Shown here piece after piece: positions 20,930-35,239 of a DNA stretch of 64,000 nucleotides. The notes beneath the pieces are model-generated. The model had not been told where the DNA came from and made no database searches. It was given only the letters and a program-made list of their open reading frames with translations. The stretch lies in the NCBI RefSeq assembly GCF_000966195.1, contig NZ_LAHL01000003.1:186001-250000 (forward strand). Reading direction: 5' to 3'. Each line of letters begins with the position of its first letter. Within the stretch, counting starts at the first letter, position 1. Source of the stretch: Domibacillus robiginosus (GTDB lineage: Bacteria > Bacillota > Bacilli > Bacillales > Domibacillaceae). The position numbers were made by a program, and so were the translations under genes.

Positions 20930-21885
20930 CCTTCAAGCAGCCAAAAGTTGTCATTATCGGAGGGGGAACGGGTCTTTCAGTCCTGCTTCGGGGGCTTAAG
21001 CGCCATCCGATTGACCTTACCGCCATTGTCACTGTAGCAGATGACGGAGGCAGTTCCGGAAGGCTCCGTTCGGAATTAAACATTCCGCCGCCCGGCGATA
21101 TTCGTAACGTGCTGGCGGCGCTTTCAGACGTAGAGCCGCTCGTAGAGTCCTTGTTTCAGCACCGGTTTACAACAAACAATGAATTGTCAGGCCATGCGCT
21201 TGGCAATTTAATGATCGCCGCGCTGTCTTCGATTACAGGAGACTTCGGACATGCTGTTCAGGAGATGAGCAAGGTGCTCAATGTTCGGGGAAAAGTGCTT
21301 CCTGCTGCCAATCAAAGCGTTGTGCTTCATGCGGAGATGGAAGATGGGACCGTTGTTTCTGGTGAATCCAAAATTCCCTACTCTGGAAAGAAAATCCGCC
21401 GTGTATTTTTAACACCGGAGGAAATTGAGCCGCTTCCTGAAACAATCCGTGCCATTCGGGAAGCAGATATGATTATTCTCGGTCCGGGCAGTTTATACAC
21501 AAGCATTTTGCCAAATTTGCTTGTGCCGGGAATCGGAGAGGAAGTCTGTGCGTCAAGTGCAAAGAAAGTATACATTTGCAATTTAATGACGCAGGCTGGA
21601 GAGACACTTGATTTCACCGCAGCAGATCATGTCCAGGCAATCTATGATCATTTGGACTGTTCGGCGATGGATACGATTTTAGTGAATAAGGAACCCGTTC
21701 CGGCAGATATACAGGAACTGTACAAAGAAGAGATGGCGAAACCAGTTGTGTATGATGTAGAGAGGCTGCGAGTACTTGGGCTGAATGCCATTTTTGATGA
21801 CATTCTGACATTCGAAAACTCCACGATCCGTCATAATACAGCCAAGGTCGCTGAAATACTTGTGCGCCTCATCCCTAAACGGTAA
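20926..21885 (+). CDS. yvcK: YvcK/GlmR gluconeogenesis and cell-wall precursor regulator
   Basis: GlmR (YvcK) binds UDP-GlcNAc and stimulates GlmS, which balances carbon use and peptidoglycan precursor supply on gluconeogenic carbon. The 319-residue CofD-like protein has the Rossmann start [44 protein letters not shown] and the phosphate-binding [20 protein letters not shown]. The start overlaps the rapZ stop. Confidence 0.95.
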   Translation: MTFKQPKVVIIGGGTGLSVLLRGLKRHPIDLTAIVTVADDGGSSGRLRSELNIPPPGDIRNVLAALSDVEPLVESLFQHRFTTNNELSGHALGNLMIAALSSITGDFGHAVQEMSKVLNVRGKVLPAANQSVVLHAEMEDGTVVSGESKIPYSGKKIRRVFLTPEEIEPLPETIRAIREADMIILGPGSLYTSILPNLLVPGIGEEVCASSAKKVYICNLMTQAGETLDFTAADHVQAIYDHLDCSAMDTILVNKEPVPADIQELYKEEMAKPVVYDVERLRVLGLNAIFDDILTFENSTIRHNTAKVAEILVRLIPKR

Positions 21886-21910
21886 TCGGGTATCAAGAGA
21901 GGAGTGGATG

Positions 21911-22867
21911 ATGGTGTCTTTTGCATCAGAAACAAAAAAAGAATTAACGACGATTGAAACGAGCGGATGCTGTGCGAAAGCTGAGTTATCCGCCTTGATC
22001 CGGATGAACGGCTCGCTGTCGTTTTCAAACCGGCAGCTTGTGGTAAATATTCAAACAGAAAACGCGGCCATTGCCCGGCGTATTTACGTGCTCATTAAAC
22101 GCAATTACGACGCAGCGGTTGAATTGCTGGTCCGTAAAAAAATGCGCTTAAAGAAAAATAATGTGTATATTGTTCGGTTAAAAGAAAGTGCTCAGGCCAT
22201 ACTGGACGATCTCGGTATTATTGAAGAAGGCTTTTCGTTTATCCATCATATTGCTTCGCGAATGACTGAAAAAAATTGCTGCCAGCGCGCCTATCTACGC
22301 GGCGCTTTTTTAGCGGGGGGATCGGTGAACAATCCGGAAACCTCTTCTTATCATTTAGAGATTTTTTCTTTATACCAGGAGCACAATGACGCGCTGTGTA
22401 CCTTAATGAATGAGTTTGGCTTGAATGCAAAAACGCTTGAACGAAAAAAAGGATTTATTACGTATTTGAAAGAAGCAGAAAAAATTTCTGATTTCTTTGG
22501 GGTGGTCGGAGCACACAGTGCGCTGATGCGATTTGAAGATGTGCGGATTGTCCGGGATATGAGAAACTCCGTCAACCGCCTTGTAAATTGTGAAACAGCG
22601 AATTTGAATAAAACGATCGGGGCCGCGTTGCGCCAGGTCGAAAATATAAAGTTTATTGATCGAACGGTCGGCCTCGGTATTCTGCCGGACCGGCTGCGTG
22701 AAATTGCCGAGCTTCGCGTTCTTCATCAGGATGTAACACTGAAGGAGCTTGGAGAAATGGTATCAGGTGCAGCGATCAGTAAATCAGGCATTAACCATCG
22801 CTTGCGTAAAATCGATGAAATTGCAGATAAAATCCGGGCCGGTGAAATGGCGGCTGTCGAAAAATAA
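21911..22867 (+). CDS. whiA: WhiA DNA-binding protein
   Basis: WhiA joins a degenerate LAGLIDADG homing-endonuclease domain (residues about 95-220) to a C-terminal helix-turn-helix (about 235-315); in Bacillus it affects division and chromosome segregation. The N-terminus [11 protein letters not shown] and the C-terminal [26 protein letters not shown] are characteristic. Three starts cluster at 21908, 21911 and 21914. AGAGGAG at 21898-21904 gives the best spacing to the ATG at 21911 or the GTG at 21914; I use 21911 (318 residues). Confidence 0.95.
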   Translation: MVSFASETKKELTTIETSGCCAKAELSALIRMNGSLSFSNRQLVVNIQTENAAIARRIYVLIKRNYDAAVELLVRKKMRLKKNNVYIVRLKESAQAILDDLGIIEEGFSFIHHIASRMTEKNCCQRAYLRGAFLAGGSVNNPETSSYHLEIFSLYQEHNDALCTLMNEFGLNAKTLERKKGFITYLKEAEKISDFFGVVGAHSALMRFEDVRIVRDMRNSVNRLVNCETANLNKTIGAALRQVENIKFIDRTVGLGILPDRLREIAELRVLHQDVTLKELGEMVSGAAISKSGINHRLRKIDEIADKIRAGEMAAVEK

Positions 22868-22882
22868 AAAGGACGTGGCGAC

Positions 22883-23146
22883 ATGGCAGAGAAAAAAGTA
22901 AAGGTACAATTAAAATCCGGTTTACAGGCAAGACCAGCAGCTCTTTTTGTACAAGAAGCAAATCGGTTTCATTCAGAGATTTTTCTTGAGAAGGATGGCA
23001 GGAAATTCAATGCCAAAAGCATTATGGGTATTATGAGTATCGCTCTCAGCACTGGAGAAGAAGTGACAATCAGTGCAGAGGGCCGCGACAGTGAAGAAGC
23101 GGTTGAAACGATGGCGTCGCTTATTGAACGAGAAGAATGGATATAA
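22883..23146 (+). CDS. crh: Catabolite repression HPr-like protein Crh
   Basis: Crh is an HPr paralogue that is phosphorylated on Ser46 by HPr kinase and then assists CcpA, but cannot act in sugar transport. The 87-residue sequence proves the type: the PTS histidine is replaced by Gln15 (GLQARPAALFV), while Ser46 is kept in NAKSIMGIMSIA. It is the last gene of the yvcI-crh unit, 15 bases after whiA, with AAAGGACG before the ATG. Confidence 0.97.
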   Translation: MAEKKVKVQLKSGLQARPAALFVQEANRFHSEIFLEKDGRKFNAKSIMGIMSIALSTGEEVTISAEGRDSEEAVETMASLIEREEWI

Positions 23147-23148
23147 AA

Positions 23149-23183
23149 AATCGTCCTGCTAAATTTGGCAGGACGATTTTTTT
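23149..23183 (+). terminator. crh operon terminator
   Basis: AATCGTCCTGC and GCAGGACGATT pair around a 7-9 base loop and are followed by a T tract. Confidence 0.93.
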
Positions 23184-23263
23184 GAAGTTAAAAGGGATTG
23201 TTTGTTTTATTTATAAATTAAGCTTTTTATATACGTCATTTAGTATAAGGAGAGAATTCTTTT

Positions 23264-23420
23264 AAAAAAAGCAGCGTAATGGGCTGCAGCTGCGCTAACA
23301 GCAGGAGCAAACGCTGAAACAGCTATCGCTACGCGTTGCCTGTTTCAGTCTGTCCGCTCGTCCTGCAGGAGTCTCTGCCGCCACCCGTACGGACATACCT
23401 CCGTCCACTGCTTTTTAGGA
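23264..23420 (-). repeat. Hairpin-forming intergenic repeat related to the 48.5/52 kb elements
   Basis: A GC-rich patch of about 150 bases in AT-rich surroundings. Its ends are complementary (AAAAAGCAG and CTGCTTTTT), with inner hairpins GCTGAAACAGc/GcCTGTTTCAG and TGTCCG/CGGACA. Read on the minus strand it contains GAGACTCCTGCAGGACGAGC, closely like GTAGACTCCTATGGGACGAG at 52290 on the plus strand, and so belongs to the same wider family. No duplicated terminator flanks it. The rest of the 23184-23710 gap holds no gene. Confidence 0.6.
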
Positions 23421-23710
23421 AAGAAGCGATCACAAATAAATAGACACCGACTCTTTATTCCCTTGTGACATGAGAAGAATAATAAGCCAGTTTGACACTT
23501 GCCGTTTTTCCTTCCTACGAAACGCGCAGCCCTGCGAATGCCGCTGTTCTCATACGCTTTTTCTAAAAATTAGTATGCAAAATCATTTATTCAACTTATA
23601 TATTATTTTTATTTAAAGTAAATTCATGATACCATACAAATGTTCGGTGCTCTTTTGTAGCTCGTTAATTCCTTAGTCAATAATCTTAAAAGTACGGAGG
23701 AATTTTAGTT

Positions 23711-24931
23711 ATGGAAATGAAAAACACAAATTGGCATAGAGAAATTGTTTATAGGAATGAGCTGCTAGTTGAAAAGAAAAGCAGGAAAGGCCGCTCCTAT
23801 TATTGTGACGCTCAAAGCTTTGACATTAAATATGTATGGTGTACTGGTTGTGAGTCAATGCATACAAAGGAAGACTTTGGCTTAAAAAAAGGGCGGGAGG
23901 GTGTTTCAGCATTTCATAATACTTGTAAAAATTATCGAAGAGGTGGGCCAGCGAAAGTAAGAAGCAGTCATAAACCAGATGAATCTGGCTGCTTAAAGTG
24001 TAAAAGTTGTTTAAAAAGGTTGCCAGCAGACTGTTTTTATCTAACTAGGAAAGAAAAAAATCAGTTTAGCTCATCTTGTAAGAAGTGTGAATTAGAAAGA
24101 AAACGTTTAAGAAGGCAAGCTATCAAACTAAATATATGGAATTCTAATAGAGTAGAATGGGATCAAGAAAAAGTAATAAATATAATTAAAAAGCTACACG
24201 AGGAAAATTTAGATCTGTCCGTAATAAGTATTCGAGCAAATAACAGCAATGTATATACAGCAGCAATACGACATTTTGAAAGTTGGCGAAATGCTGTTGA
24301 AAAAGCGGGCTTTAACTATCAAAAGATATGTAAACTGAATATGACTTGGAATGTTGATGAAATTAAAAGAAGATTAATTCTTCGGCAAGAGCAAAGCAAA
24401 ACAATGCAAAGTTCCGTTTTGCGTTTGGAAGAACCAGATTTGTACGGAGCTTGTTTAAAGATTTATGGAGGTTATCGAGAAGCATTTGAAGATGTTTTTG
24501 GTAAAGGTTCTTTTTTAAACACTTTTCTTGAAAACAAGAAAGCCATTTCTTTTGGTTTTGAATTAGAAAAGTTAGTAAAAGAAGTTCTATATTCCTTAGA
24601 CTATAAATGTGATTATCAGAAGAGGTTTGAAAATGGAACTTTACGTCCTGATTTTTATTCGGCAGAGTTAGATCAAATTTTCGAAGTTAAACTTTCAGAA
24701 TATACGGACTTTAAGGGTTTCAACACATTTTTAAAGTATGGGCATCTTGCTGAATATATTATGATCATTTACTTGCAAGGAGAGCCAGGAATCAAGGGTA
24801 AAAACGAATATGGTATAGAAATGGCTTCAGTTACGCATTTGATTAATCAGGTGAAGAACGGCAGAAGCAGAAAAATATTAGAAGAAAAGGCAGAAGAATT
24901 AAAAAAGGCAATCACAGACAGAAAAATATAA
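23711..24931 (+). CDS. Putative PD-(D/E)XK endonuclease with zinc ribbons and HNH-associated repeats
   Basis: I do not know a named homologue for this 406-residue protein. Three parts are visible. Residues 40-130 hold cysteine pairs (C44/C47, C94/C97/C100/C108, C123/C126), probably one or two zinc ribbons. Residues 150-202 and 213-264 are two tandem repeats of the homing-endonuclease-associated type (W..EKVINIIKKLH, AAIRHFESWRNAVEKAGF; W.VDEIKRRL, ACLKIYGGYREAFEDVFG), a DNA-binding module. Residues 280-350 look like a PD-(D/E)XK nuclease core: E285, then RPDF with D314, then FEVK with E325 and K327. The gene is distinctly AT-rich, uses codons unlike its neighbours, and sits between crh and clpP next to a tRNA gene. 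Its ACGGAGGA site and own terminator suggest an independent mobile cassette. Confidence 0.7.
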   Translation: MEMKNTNWHREIVYRNELLVEKKSRKGRSYYCDAQSFDIKYVWCTGCESMHTKEDFGLKKGREGVSAFHNTCKNYRRGGPAKVRSSHKPDESGCLKCKSCLKRLPADCFYLTRKEKNQFSSSCKKCELERKRLRRQAIKLNIWNSNRVEWDQEKVINIIKKLHEENLDLSVISIRANNSNVYTAAIRHFESWRNAVEKAGFNYQKICKLNMTWNVDEIKRRLILRQEQSKTMQSSVLRLEEPDLYGACLKIYGGYREAFEDVFGKGSFLNTFLENKKAISFGFELEKLVKEVLYSLDYKCDYQKRFENGTLRPDFYSAELDQIFEVKLSEYTDFKGFNTFLKYGHLAEYIMIIYLQGEPGIKGKNEYGIEMASVTHLINQVKNGRSRKILEEKAEELKKAITDRKI

Positions 24932-24966
24932 AAAAACCAGCAAATTGAAGCAATTTGCTGGTTTTT
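24931..24966. terminator. Bidirectional terminator between the nuclease gene and tRNA-Arg
   Basis: AACCAGCAAATT and AATTTGCTGGTT pair around a short loop with A and T tracts on both sides, so it can serve the nuclease gene and the convergent tRNA. Confidence 0.9.
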
Positions 24967-24970
24967 GGGA

Positions 24971-25042
24971 CGTCCTCGACAGGAATCGAACCTGTATTAC
25001 GAGCTTCGGAGGCTCGTGTGTTATCCTTTACACTACGAGGAC
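24971..25042 (-). tRNA. tRNA-Arg (anticodon CCG)
   Basis: On the minus strand the cloverleaf folds fully: acceptor GTCCTCG/CGAGGAC, D-arm GTGT/ACAC, anticodon stem CGAGC/GCTCG with loop CTCCGAA (anticodon CCG, reading CGG), and T-arm ACAGG/CCTGT with TTCGATT. The discriminator is G and the 3' CCA is not encoded. A tRNA-Arg gene lies near clpP in B. subtilis too. Confidence 0.95.
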
Positions 25043-25193
25043 ATATGATTTACGGTACAATTTAAGATTATAGAGTAAGGTTCAAATAAATGCAATAGCA
25101 TTTCGAAAAAATATTCAAAGAAAGAAAAACAATTTCGTTTAGCAGGATTTTCCCGGGGGAAAGAAGAAAACGTACATAAACAAAAGCATAATG

Positions 25194-25212
25194 TTTGACC
25201 TTCACTGACCTT
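25194..25212 (-). promoter_or_regulatory. CtsR operator upstream of clpP
   Basis: Read on the minus strand, AGGTCAGTGAAGGTCAAA is a tandem heptad close to the CtsR consensus (RGTCAAANANRGTCAAA). It overlaps the clpP promoter, as expected for repression of class III heat-shock genes. Confidence 0.8.
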
Positions 25213-25224
25213 GAATTGTATGAT
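25195..25224 (+). promoter_or_regulatory. clpP promoter
   Basis: TTGACC (25195-25200) and TATGAT (25219-25224) are 18 bases apart. The -35 box and spacer are inside the CtsR site, 42 bases before the clpP ATG. Confidence 0.75.
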
Positions 25225-25265
25225 GGTTAAACAGTAAAGCTATTATCCAAAGGAGGAACCACAGT

Positions 25266-25871
25266 ATGAATTTAATTCCTACAGTTATTGAACAAACAAA
25301 CCGCGGTGAGCGCGCGTATGACATTTATTCTCGTTTGTTGAAAGACCGCATTATTATGCTCGGAAGCGGCATTGATGATAATGTGGCAAACTCAATCGTA
25401 GCTCAGCTTTTGTTCCTTGAAGCGGAAAATCCGGAAAAAGACATTTCTATCTACATTAACAGCCCGGGCGGCAGTATCACAGCTGGTATGGCCATTTATG
25501 ATACGATGCAATTCATTAAACCAGATGTACAGACGATCTGCATCGGCATGGCTGCATCAATGGGTGCCTTCCTTCTTGCTGCAGGGACAAAAGGCAAGCG
25601 TTACGCCCTTCCAAACAGTGAAGTCATGATTCACCAGCCGCTTGGCGGAGCACAGGGTCAGGCAACAGAAATCGAGATTGCGGCGAAGCGTATCCTATTC
25701 CTTCGTGAAAAATTAAACGGTATTCTATCAGAACGCACTGGTCAGCCGCTTGAAGTGATCGCACGCGATACAGACCGCGATAACTTTATGACAGCGGAAC
25801 GTGCGAAAGAATATGGTCTTGTAGATCATATTGTTACGCGTAATGAAGTGACAAACAAAGAAGAAAAATAA
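25266..25871 (+). CDS. clpP: ATP-dependent Clp protease proteolytic subunit
   Basis: ClpP is the serine protease barrel that works with ClpC, ClpE or ClpX. The 201-residue protein starts [29 protein letters not shown] and has the catalytic triad in place: Ser98 ([11 protein letters not shown]), His123 (MIHQPLGG) and an aspartate in [10 protein letters not shown] near 172. AAAGGAGG precedes the ATG. It is monocistronic with its own CtsR-controlled promoter and terminator. It would also degrade proteins tagged by the tmRNA at 38.9 kb. Confidence 0.98.
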   Translation: MNLIPTVIEQTNRGERAYDIYSRLLKDRIIMLGSGIDDNVANSIVAQLLFLEAENPEKDISIYINSPGGSITAGMAIYDTMQFIKPDVQTICIGMAASMGAFLLAAGTKGKRYALPNSEVMIHQPLGGAQGQATEIEIAAKRILFLREKLNGILSERTGQPLEVIARDTDRDNFMTAERAKEYGLVDHIVTRNEVTNKEEK

Positions 25872-25882
25872 TGTGCATGAGG

Positions 25883-25909
25883 AGACCTGCTGCGGCGGGT
25901 CTTTTTTTT
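25883..25909 (+). terminator. clpP terminator
   Basis: AGACCTGC and GCGGGTCT (one G-T pair) form a stem followed by eight T. Confidence 0.88.
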
Positions 25910-25951
25910 CATGCCAGCAATCTGTATAATAACGGGTAAGGGGGAGATGGG

Positions 25952-27283
25952 ATGAACATGCAAATGAAACCGGGACTCTGGCAGCAGCAGACGATGAAGC
26001 TGACCATGACGCAGGAATTAACGCAGGCCATTACACTGCTTCAGTATTCGGCGCAGGAGCTGGCAGCATTTCTGGAAACAAAAGCGGTCGAGAACCCATT
26101 CATTCAATTAGAAGCGCCATTATTGAAAGCGCTTCACAAAAAAGAGCGTACTCAGTCAGGGATAAAAGCGCCGGACGATAAAAACTGGATCGAGCATATT
26201 GCCGATTCCTCTTATAAGATAACCGATTACGTGCAGGCGCAGTTTCAGCTAAAAGCACTGTGTGAAAAACAAAAGCGGATCCTTGGCTTTTTATTAAACA
26301 ACATGGACGAAAATGGCTATATAATGATCAGCAGCGAGGAAGCAGCCGTTCTCATAGGGGAGAAAAAAGAGGCTGTTGAGTCTATACTGAATATGATCAA
26401 GTGGATGGAGCCGGCTGGAATTGGAGCCCGCAGCCTGCAGGAATGCCTCCTTCTTCAAGTGGAACGGCGCCTGGATGCACCTTTTTTAGCTGAAACGATT
26501 CTTCGCAGCCATTTTAATGAGTTTGCCAATAAAAAGTGGAAGCCGCTTGCCAAACAGCTTGAAGTAGAATTAAAAGATATTCAGCAGGCAGCTGATTTTA
26601 TTAAAACATTAAATCCAAAGCCAGGTGCTTCTTTTGGAAAGAGCTCCTATGCCTATGTTCAGCCTGATGTGGCGGTAACTGTCAGCGGAGAAACAATAGA
26701 AGTCCATCTTTATGATGATGATTTACCAAAAGTTATTTTTGAAAAAGAATACTTCAATGAATTAGCTTCATATGCGGATAAAGAAGTGAATCGATTTATT
26801 AAAGAAAAAGAAAAGGACTATCAATGGCTGATGAGGAGTCTTGAACAACGGCAGCAGACCATTCAGCGGGTAGGGCTTAAAATTGTGGAAAAGCAGCGTC
26901 GCTTTTTTCTTGAGGGGCCGGGCTCACTTCAGCCGCTCAAAATGAAAGACATTGCAGAAGAGCTTAATATCCATGAATCCACAGTGAGCCGGACGGTACG
27001 AGGAAAGTACATGCAGACGCCCTTTGGCACTTATGAATTAAAATCCTTTTTTCCATCTGGCAGGACTGCTTCATCCCAGGCAGGAGAAGCGGCGTCTTCC
27101 AGCCAGATTAAAATGCGCATTCAAGCATTTGTTTCAGCAGAGGACAAACGAAAGCCGCTGTCAGATCAGGCGATTTGTTCTGCGCTTCTGGAGGAAGGAT
27201 CGGCGGTTTCAAGAAGAACAGTCGCGAAATATCGGGAGCAGTTACATATACCGTCTTCTGCAAAACGTAAAAGGTACGAGTAA
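25952..27283 (+). CDS. rpoN: RNA polymerase sigma-54 factor
   Basis: Sigma-54 (SigL in Bacillus) directs transcription that depends on AAA+ activators. All three regions are present in 443 residues: the glutamine-rich activator region (residues 1-50, MKLTMTQELTQAITLLQYS), the core-binding region (about 95-270, with WMEPAGIGARSLQECLLLQ), and the DNA-binding part with helix-turn-helix MKDIAEELNIHESTVSRTVRGKY and the RpoN box SRRTVAKYREQLHIP near residue 425. GGGGGAGAT precedes the ATG. It lies between clpP and cggR, the usual sigL position. Confidence 0.96.
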   Translation: MNMQMKPGLWQQQTMKLTMTQELTQAITLLQYSAQELAAFLETKAVENPFIQLEAPLLKALHKKERTQSGIKAPDDKNWIEHIADSSYKITDYVQAQFQLKALCEKQKRILGFLLNNMDENGYIMISSEEAAVLIGEKKEAVESILNMIKWMEPAGIGARSLQECLLLQVERRLDAPFLAETILRSHFNEFANKKWKPLAKQLEVELKDIQQAADFIKTLNPKPGASFGKSSYAYVQPDVAVTVSGETIEVHLYDDDLPKVIFEKEYFNELASYADKEVNRFIKEKEKDYQWLMRSLEQRQQTIQRVGLKIVEKQRRFFLEGPGSLQPLKMKDIAEELNIHESTVSRTVRGKYMQTPFGTYELKSFFPSGRTASSQAGEAASSSQIKMRIQAFVSAEDKRKPLSDQAICSALLEEGSAVSRRTVAKYREQLHIPSSAKRKRYE

Positions 27284-27292
27284 GGAGATCAT

Positions 27293-27538
27293 ATGATTAT
27301 TTATTTTTATACACGGCCAGGCTGTCACTTATGTGAGGATGCACAAAAAGTAGTCAGCTCTATCGCCCAAAAATGGAAGGTAGAAATGGTGGAACGAAAT
27401 ATTGATACGAAGGATGAATGGACTGAAAAATACGGACTGATCATTCCAGCTGTAGAAGCAGGGGGAGAACTTATGGCTTACGGCCATGTTGAATATGAAT
27501 CCCTTTTGGCAAAATTAAAACAACGAGTTAAAGAATAA
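27293..27538 (+). CDS. Glutaredoxin-like protein
   Basis: An 81-residue thioredoxin-fold protein with the redox motif CHLC at residues 11-14 (YTRPGCHLCEDAQ) and the cis-proline region LIIPAVE. This fits the DUF836/glutaredoxin-like family; the partner is unknown. It lies 9 bases after rpoN with AAGGAG before the ATG, so it is probably co-transcribed with it. Confidence 0.85.
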   Translation: MIIYFYTRPGCHLCEDAQKVVSSIAQKWKVEMVERNIDTKDEWTEKYGLIIPAVEAGGELMAYGHVEYESLLAKLKQRVKE

Positions 27539-27563
27539 TTTAAAAAAGAACAGGCGCTTTTCA

Positions 27564-27592
27564 TTGATTTTTAAATTTCGCCCTGCTACAAT
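27564..27592 (+). promoter_or_regulatory. cggR-gapA promoter
   Basis: TTGATT (27564-27569) and TACAAT (27587-27592) are 17 bases apart, about 100 bases before cggR. Confidence 0.7.
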
Positions 27593-27628
27593 GAGTTTGT
27601 GAGCAGGGAAAAATTTTTTTCGTTGGAG

Positions 27629-27655
27629 TGGGACGCGTAACGTTTTGTCTGGGAC
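27629..27655 (+). promoter_or_regulatory. CggR operator candidate
   Basis: Two TGGGAC direct repeats (27629-27634 and 27650-27655) 21 bases apart, with TTGTC between, lie about 35 bases downstream of the promoter. This resembles the B. subtilis CggR operator, a direct repeat of CGGGAC/TGTC half sites, in arrangement and position. Confidence 0.65.
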
Positions 27656-27692
27656 GAAAGAGAACCCAAAAGACCGAAGAGGAGCGCAGGAT

Positions 27693-28724
27693 ATGAAACC
27701 GATCTTGAATATTCAACAGCAGCTCGTACCGGACCTGCTTGACATTATGCAAAAACGCTATCGCCTGCTGCAGGCGGTTCGGATTGCCGGGACGGCTGGA
27801 AGGCGGACGCTTGCCCAGTCGCTAAGCATGACGGAGCGTGTTGTCAGAAGCGAAGCGGAGTTTTTGAAAGAACGCGGATTGCTCGATTTCAGCGCATCAG
27901 GCATGAAATTAACAGAAACGGGTATGGATGTGGTGAGGGAGCTGGAAGAGCTGATGCTTGAGCTTAAGGGCATTGATTCAATGGCCGAAGAGCTGAAGGC
28001 TCGTTACAACTTATCAGAAGCTGTTATTGTGCCAGGCAATTGTGATGAATCGGCATTCGTGAAAAAAGCAATCGGTGAAGCGTGCGTAAGCCGCATAAAG
28101 AGCAGGCTCAGCGGTAACACTATCATCGCTGTAACAGGCGGCTCTACAATGGCAGAAGCAGCAAGAACGATGAAACCGGATTTTGCTGAAGGGAAACAAG
28201 TTTTATTTGTGCCGGCAAGGGGTGGTATTGGGGATGATGTCCGCAATGAAGCCAACACGATCGCCGCATTAATGGCACAAAACACAAACGGGTCACACCG
28301 CGTATTGTATGCACCGGAGCGAATCAGCCCGGATGTGCGGGAATCTCTTCTTCAGGAGCCGGCAATCAAAGAAGCTGTCAGCATGATCCAGTCCGCAGAC
28401 ATTGTTTTACACGGTGTCGGGAATGCGATCTCAATGGCAAAACGCCGTCAAACACCAGAAGCGGAACTTGCGATGCTGGAACGAAATGAAGCAGTGGCTG
28501 AAGCATTCGGCTACTATTTCAACAATGAAGGCGAAGTTATTCAAAAGTTATCAACAATCGGCTTGAAGCTGGATGATCTGCAGCATGCCAAGGTTGTCAT
28601 CGCGGCAGCAGGCGGTGCATCAAAAGGAAAAGCCATCCGTTCCTATTTGAACGGATCACCAAAGCTTGATATTTTAGTGACAGACGAAGCAGCCGCAAGA
28701 GAATTGCTTGAAGACCTATCTTAA
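27693..28724 (+). CDS. cggR: Central glycolytic genes regulator
   Basis: CggR represses the gapA operon and is relieved by fructose-1,6-bisphosphate. The 343-residue SorC-family protein has an N-terminal winged helix (about residues 15-85, LAQSLSMTERVVRSEAEFLKERG) and a C-terminal sugar-phosphate domain with TGGSTMAEAA, PARGGIGDDVRNEANTIA and AAAGGASKGKAI. The ATG at 27693 follows GAGGAG by eight bases and matches the family N-terminus; the longer open frame runs into the operator. It leads the glycolytic genes. Confidence 0.95.
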   Translation: MKPILNIQQQLVPDLLDIMQKRYRLLQAVRIAGTAGRRTLAQSLSMTERVVRSEAEFLKERGLLDFSASGMKLTETGMDVVRELEELMLELKGIDSMAEELKARYNLSEAVIVPGNCDESAFVKKAIGEACVSRIKSRLSGNTIIAVTGGSTMAEAARTMKPDFAEGKQVLFVPARGGIGDDVRNEANTIAALMAQNTNGSHRVLYAPERISPDVRESLLQEPAIKEAVSMIQSADIVLHGVGNAISMAKRRQTPEAELAMLERNEAVAEAFGYYFNNEGEVIQKLSTIGLKLDDLQHAKVVIAAAGGASKGKAIRSYLNGSPKLDILVTDEAAARELLEDLS

Positions 28725-28767
28725 CGCGAACATCCGGCAGCTCTCATTTGAACTGGCGGTTTGATAA

Positions 28768-29799
<1,032 letters not shown>

Positions 29800-29869
29800 T
29801 TAAAACACGCTGTTTTTCAAGCTATAACTTGGAAATCAACAGTTCACCATCTATAATAAAAAGGTGAAA

Positions 29870-29904
29870 CGGGGAGCGGGATACAATCCCCGCTCCCTTT
29901 TTTT
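29870..29904 (+). terminator. gapA terminator
   Basis: GGGAGCGGGAT and ATCCCCGCTCCC pair with one bulged base and are followed by seven T. A smaller TTCACC/GGTGAA hairpin lies just upstream. Confidence 0.88.
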
Positions 29905-30008
29905 GTGTGTAAGCCGTTATGCGTCGGCTGTTTAACAGCGTCGAACGGTGCCGGCAGAGTGCTGCACGCTTAGCTTTCGCTTTTCAATTACACTGGGAGG
30001 TCTTCTCG

Positions 30009-33509
<3,501 letters not shown>

Positions 33510-33521
33510 GGGAGAGAATAA

Positions 33522-34820
<1,299 letters not shown>

Positions 34821-34830
34821 TAACGCATGA

Positions 34831-34855
34831 AAAGCCCGGCGGCCGCCGGGCTTTT
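34831..34855 (+). terminator. eno terminator
   Basis: AAAGCCCGGC and GCCGGGCTTT pair around GGC and are followed by T residues. Confidence 0.93.
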
Positions 34856-34922
34856 TGCGCCTGTGCAAAAAGTATGATATAATTCACTCATCTATAGGCT
34901 CGTCTTTGATGGAGGTAAAATT

Positions 34923-35159
34923 ATGTTGCATACAGTGCTTATTGTACTGCTTGTGGTTGTGGCAATTGCGCTTATCGCGGTTGTTTTGCTGCAATCGGGG
35001 AAAAGCTCCGGACTTTCTGGTGCGATTTCCGGTGGTGCAGAGCAGTTGTTTGGAAAACAAAAAGCGCGTGGGCTCGATCTGGTGCTGCATCGCTTGACAG
35101 TCGTTCTGTCTGTGCTGTTTTTCGTTTTAACAATTGCGCTTTCTTACTTTGGTTTATAA
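34923..35159 (+). CDS. secG: Preprotein translocase subunit SecG
   Basis: SecG is the small auxiliary subunit of the SecYEG channel. The 78-residue protein has two membrane helices (about 3-22 and 55-77) and the family loop [30 protein letters not shown] precedes the ATG. A TATAAT -10 box lies near 34876, so it has its own promoter after the eno terminator. Confidence 0.96.
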   Translation: MLHTVLIVLLVVVAIALIAVVLLQSGKSSGLSGAISGGAEQLFGKQKARGLDLVLHRLTVVLSVLFFVLTIALSYFGL

Positions 35160-35161
35160 TA

Positions 35162-35192
35162 AAAAAGGCGATTCGGCTGAATCGCCTTTTTT
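35162..35192 (+). terminator. secG terminator
   Basis: AAAGGCGATTC and GAATCGCCTTT pair around GGCT with flanking A and T tracts. Confidence 0.93.
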
Positions 35193-35239
35193 GTGCTTTA
35201 AACCCTCCATCGCTTTTAAAAAAGAAAGGATTGATTTAC

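Noticed and set aside
23149-23710. Duplicated crh terminator flanking the 23.3-kb repeat
   Set aside because: I looked for a second copy of the TCGTCCTGC hairpin on the far side and found none, so this repeat does not show the terminator-nesting seen at 48.5 and 52 kb.
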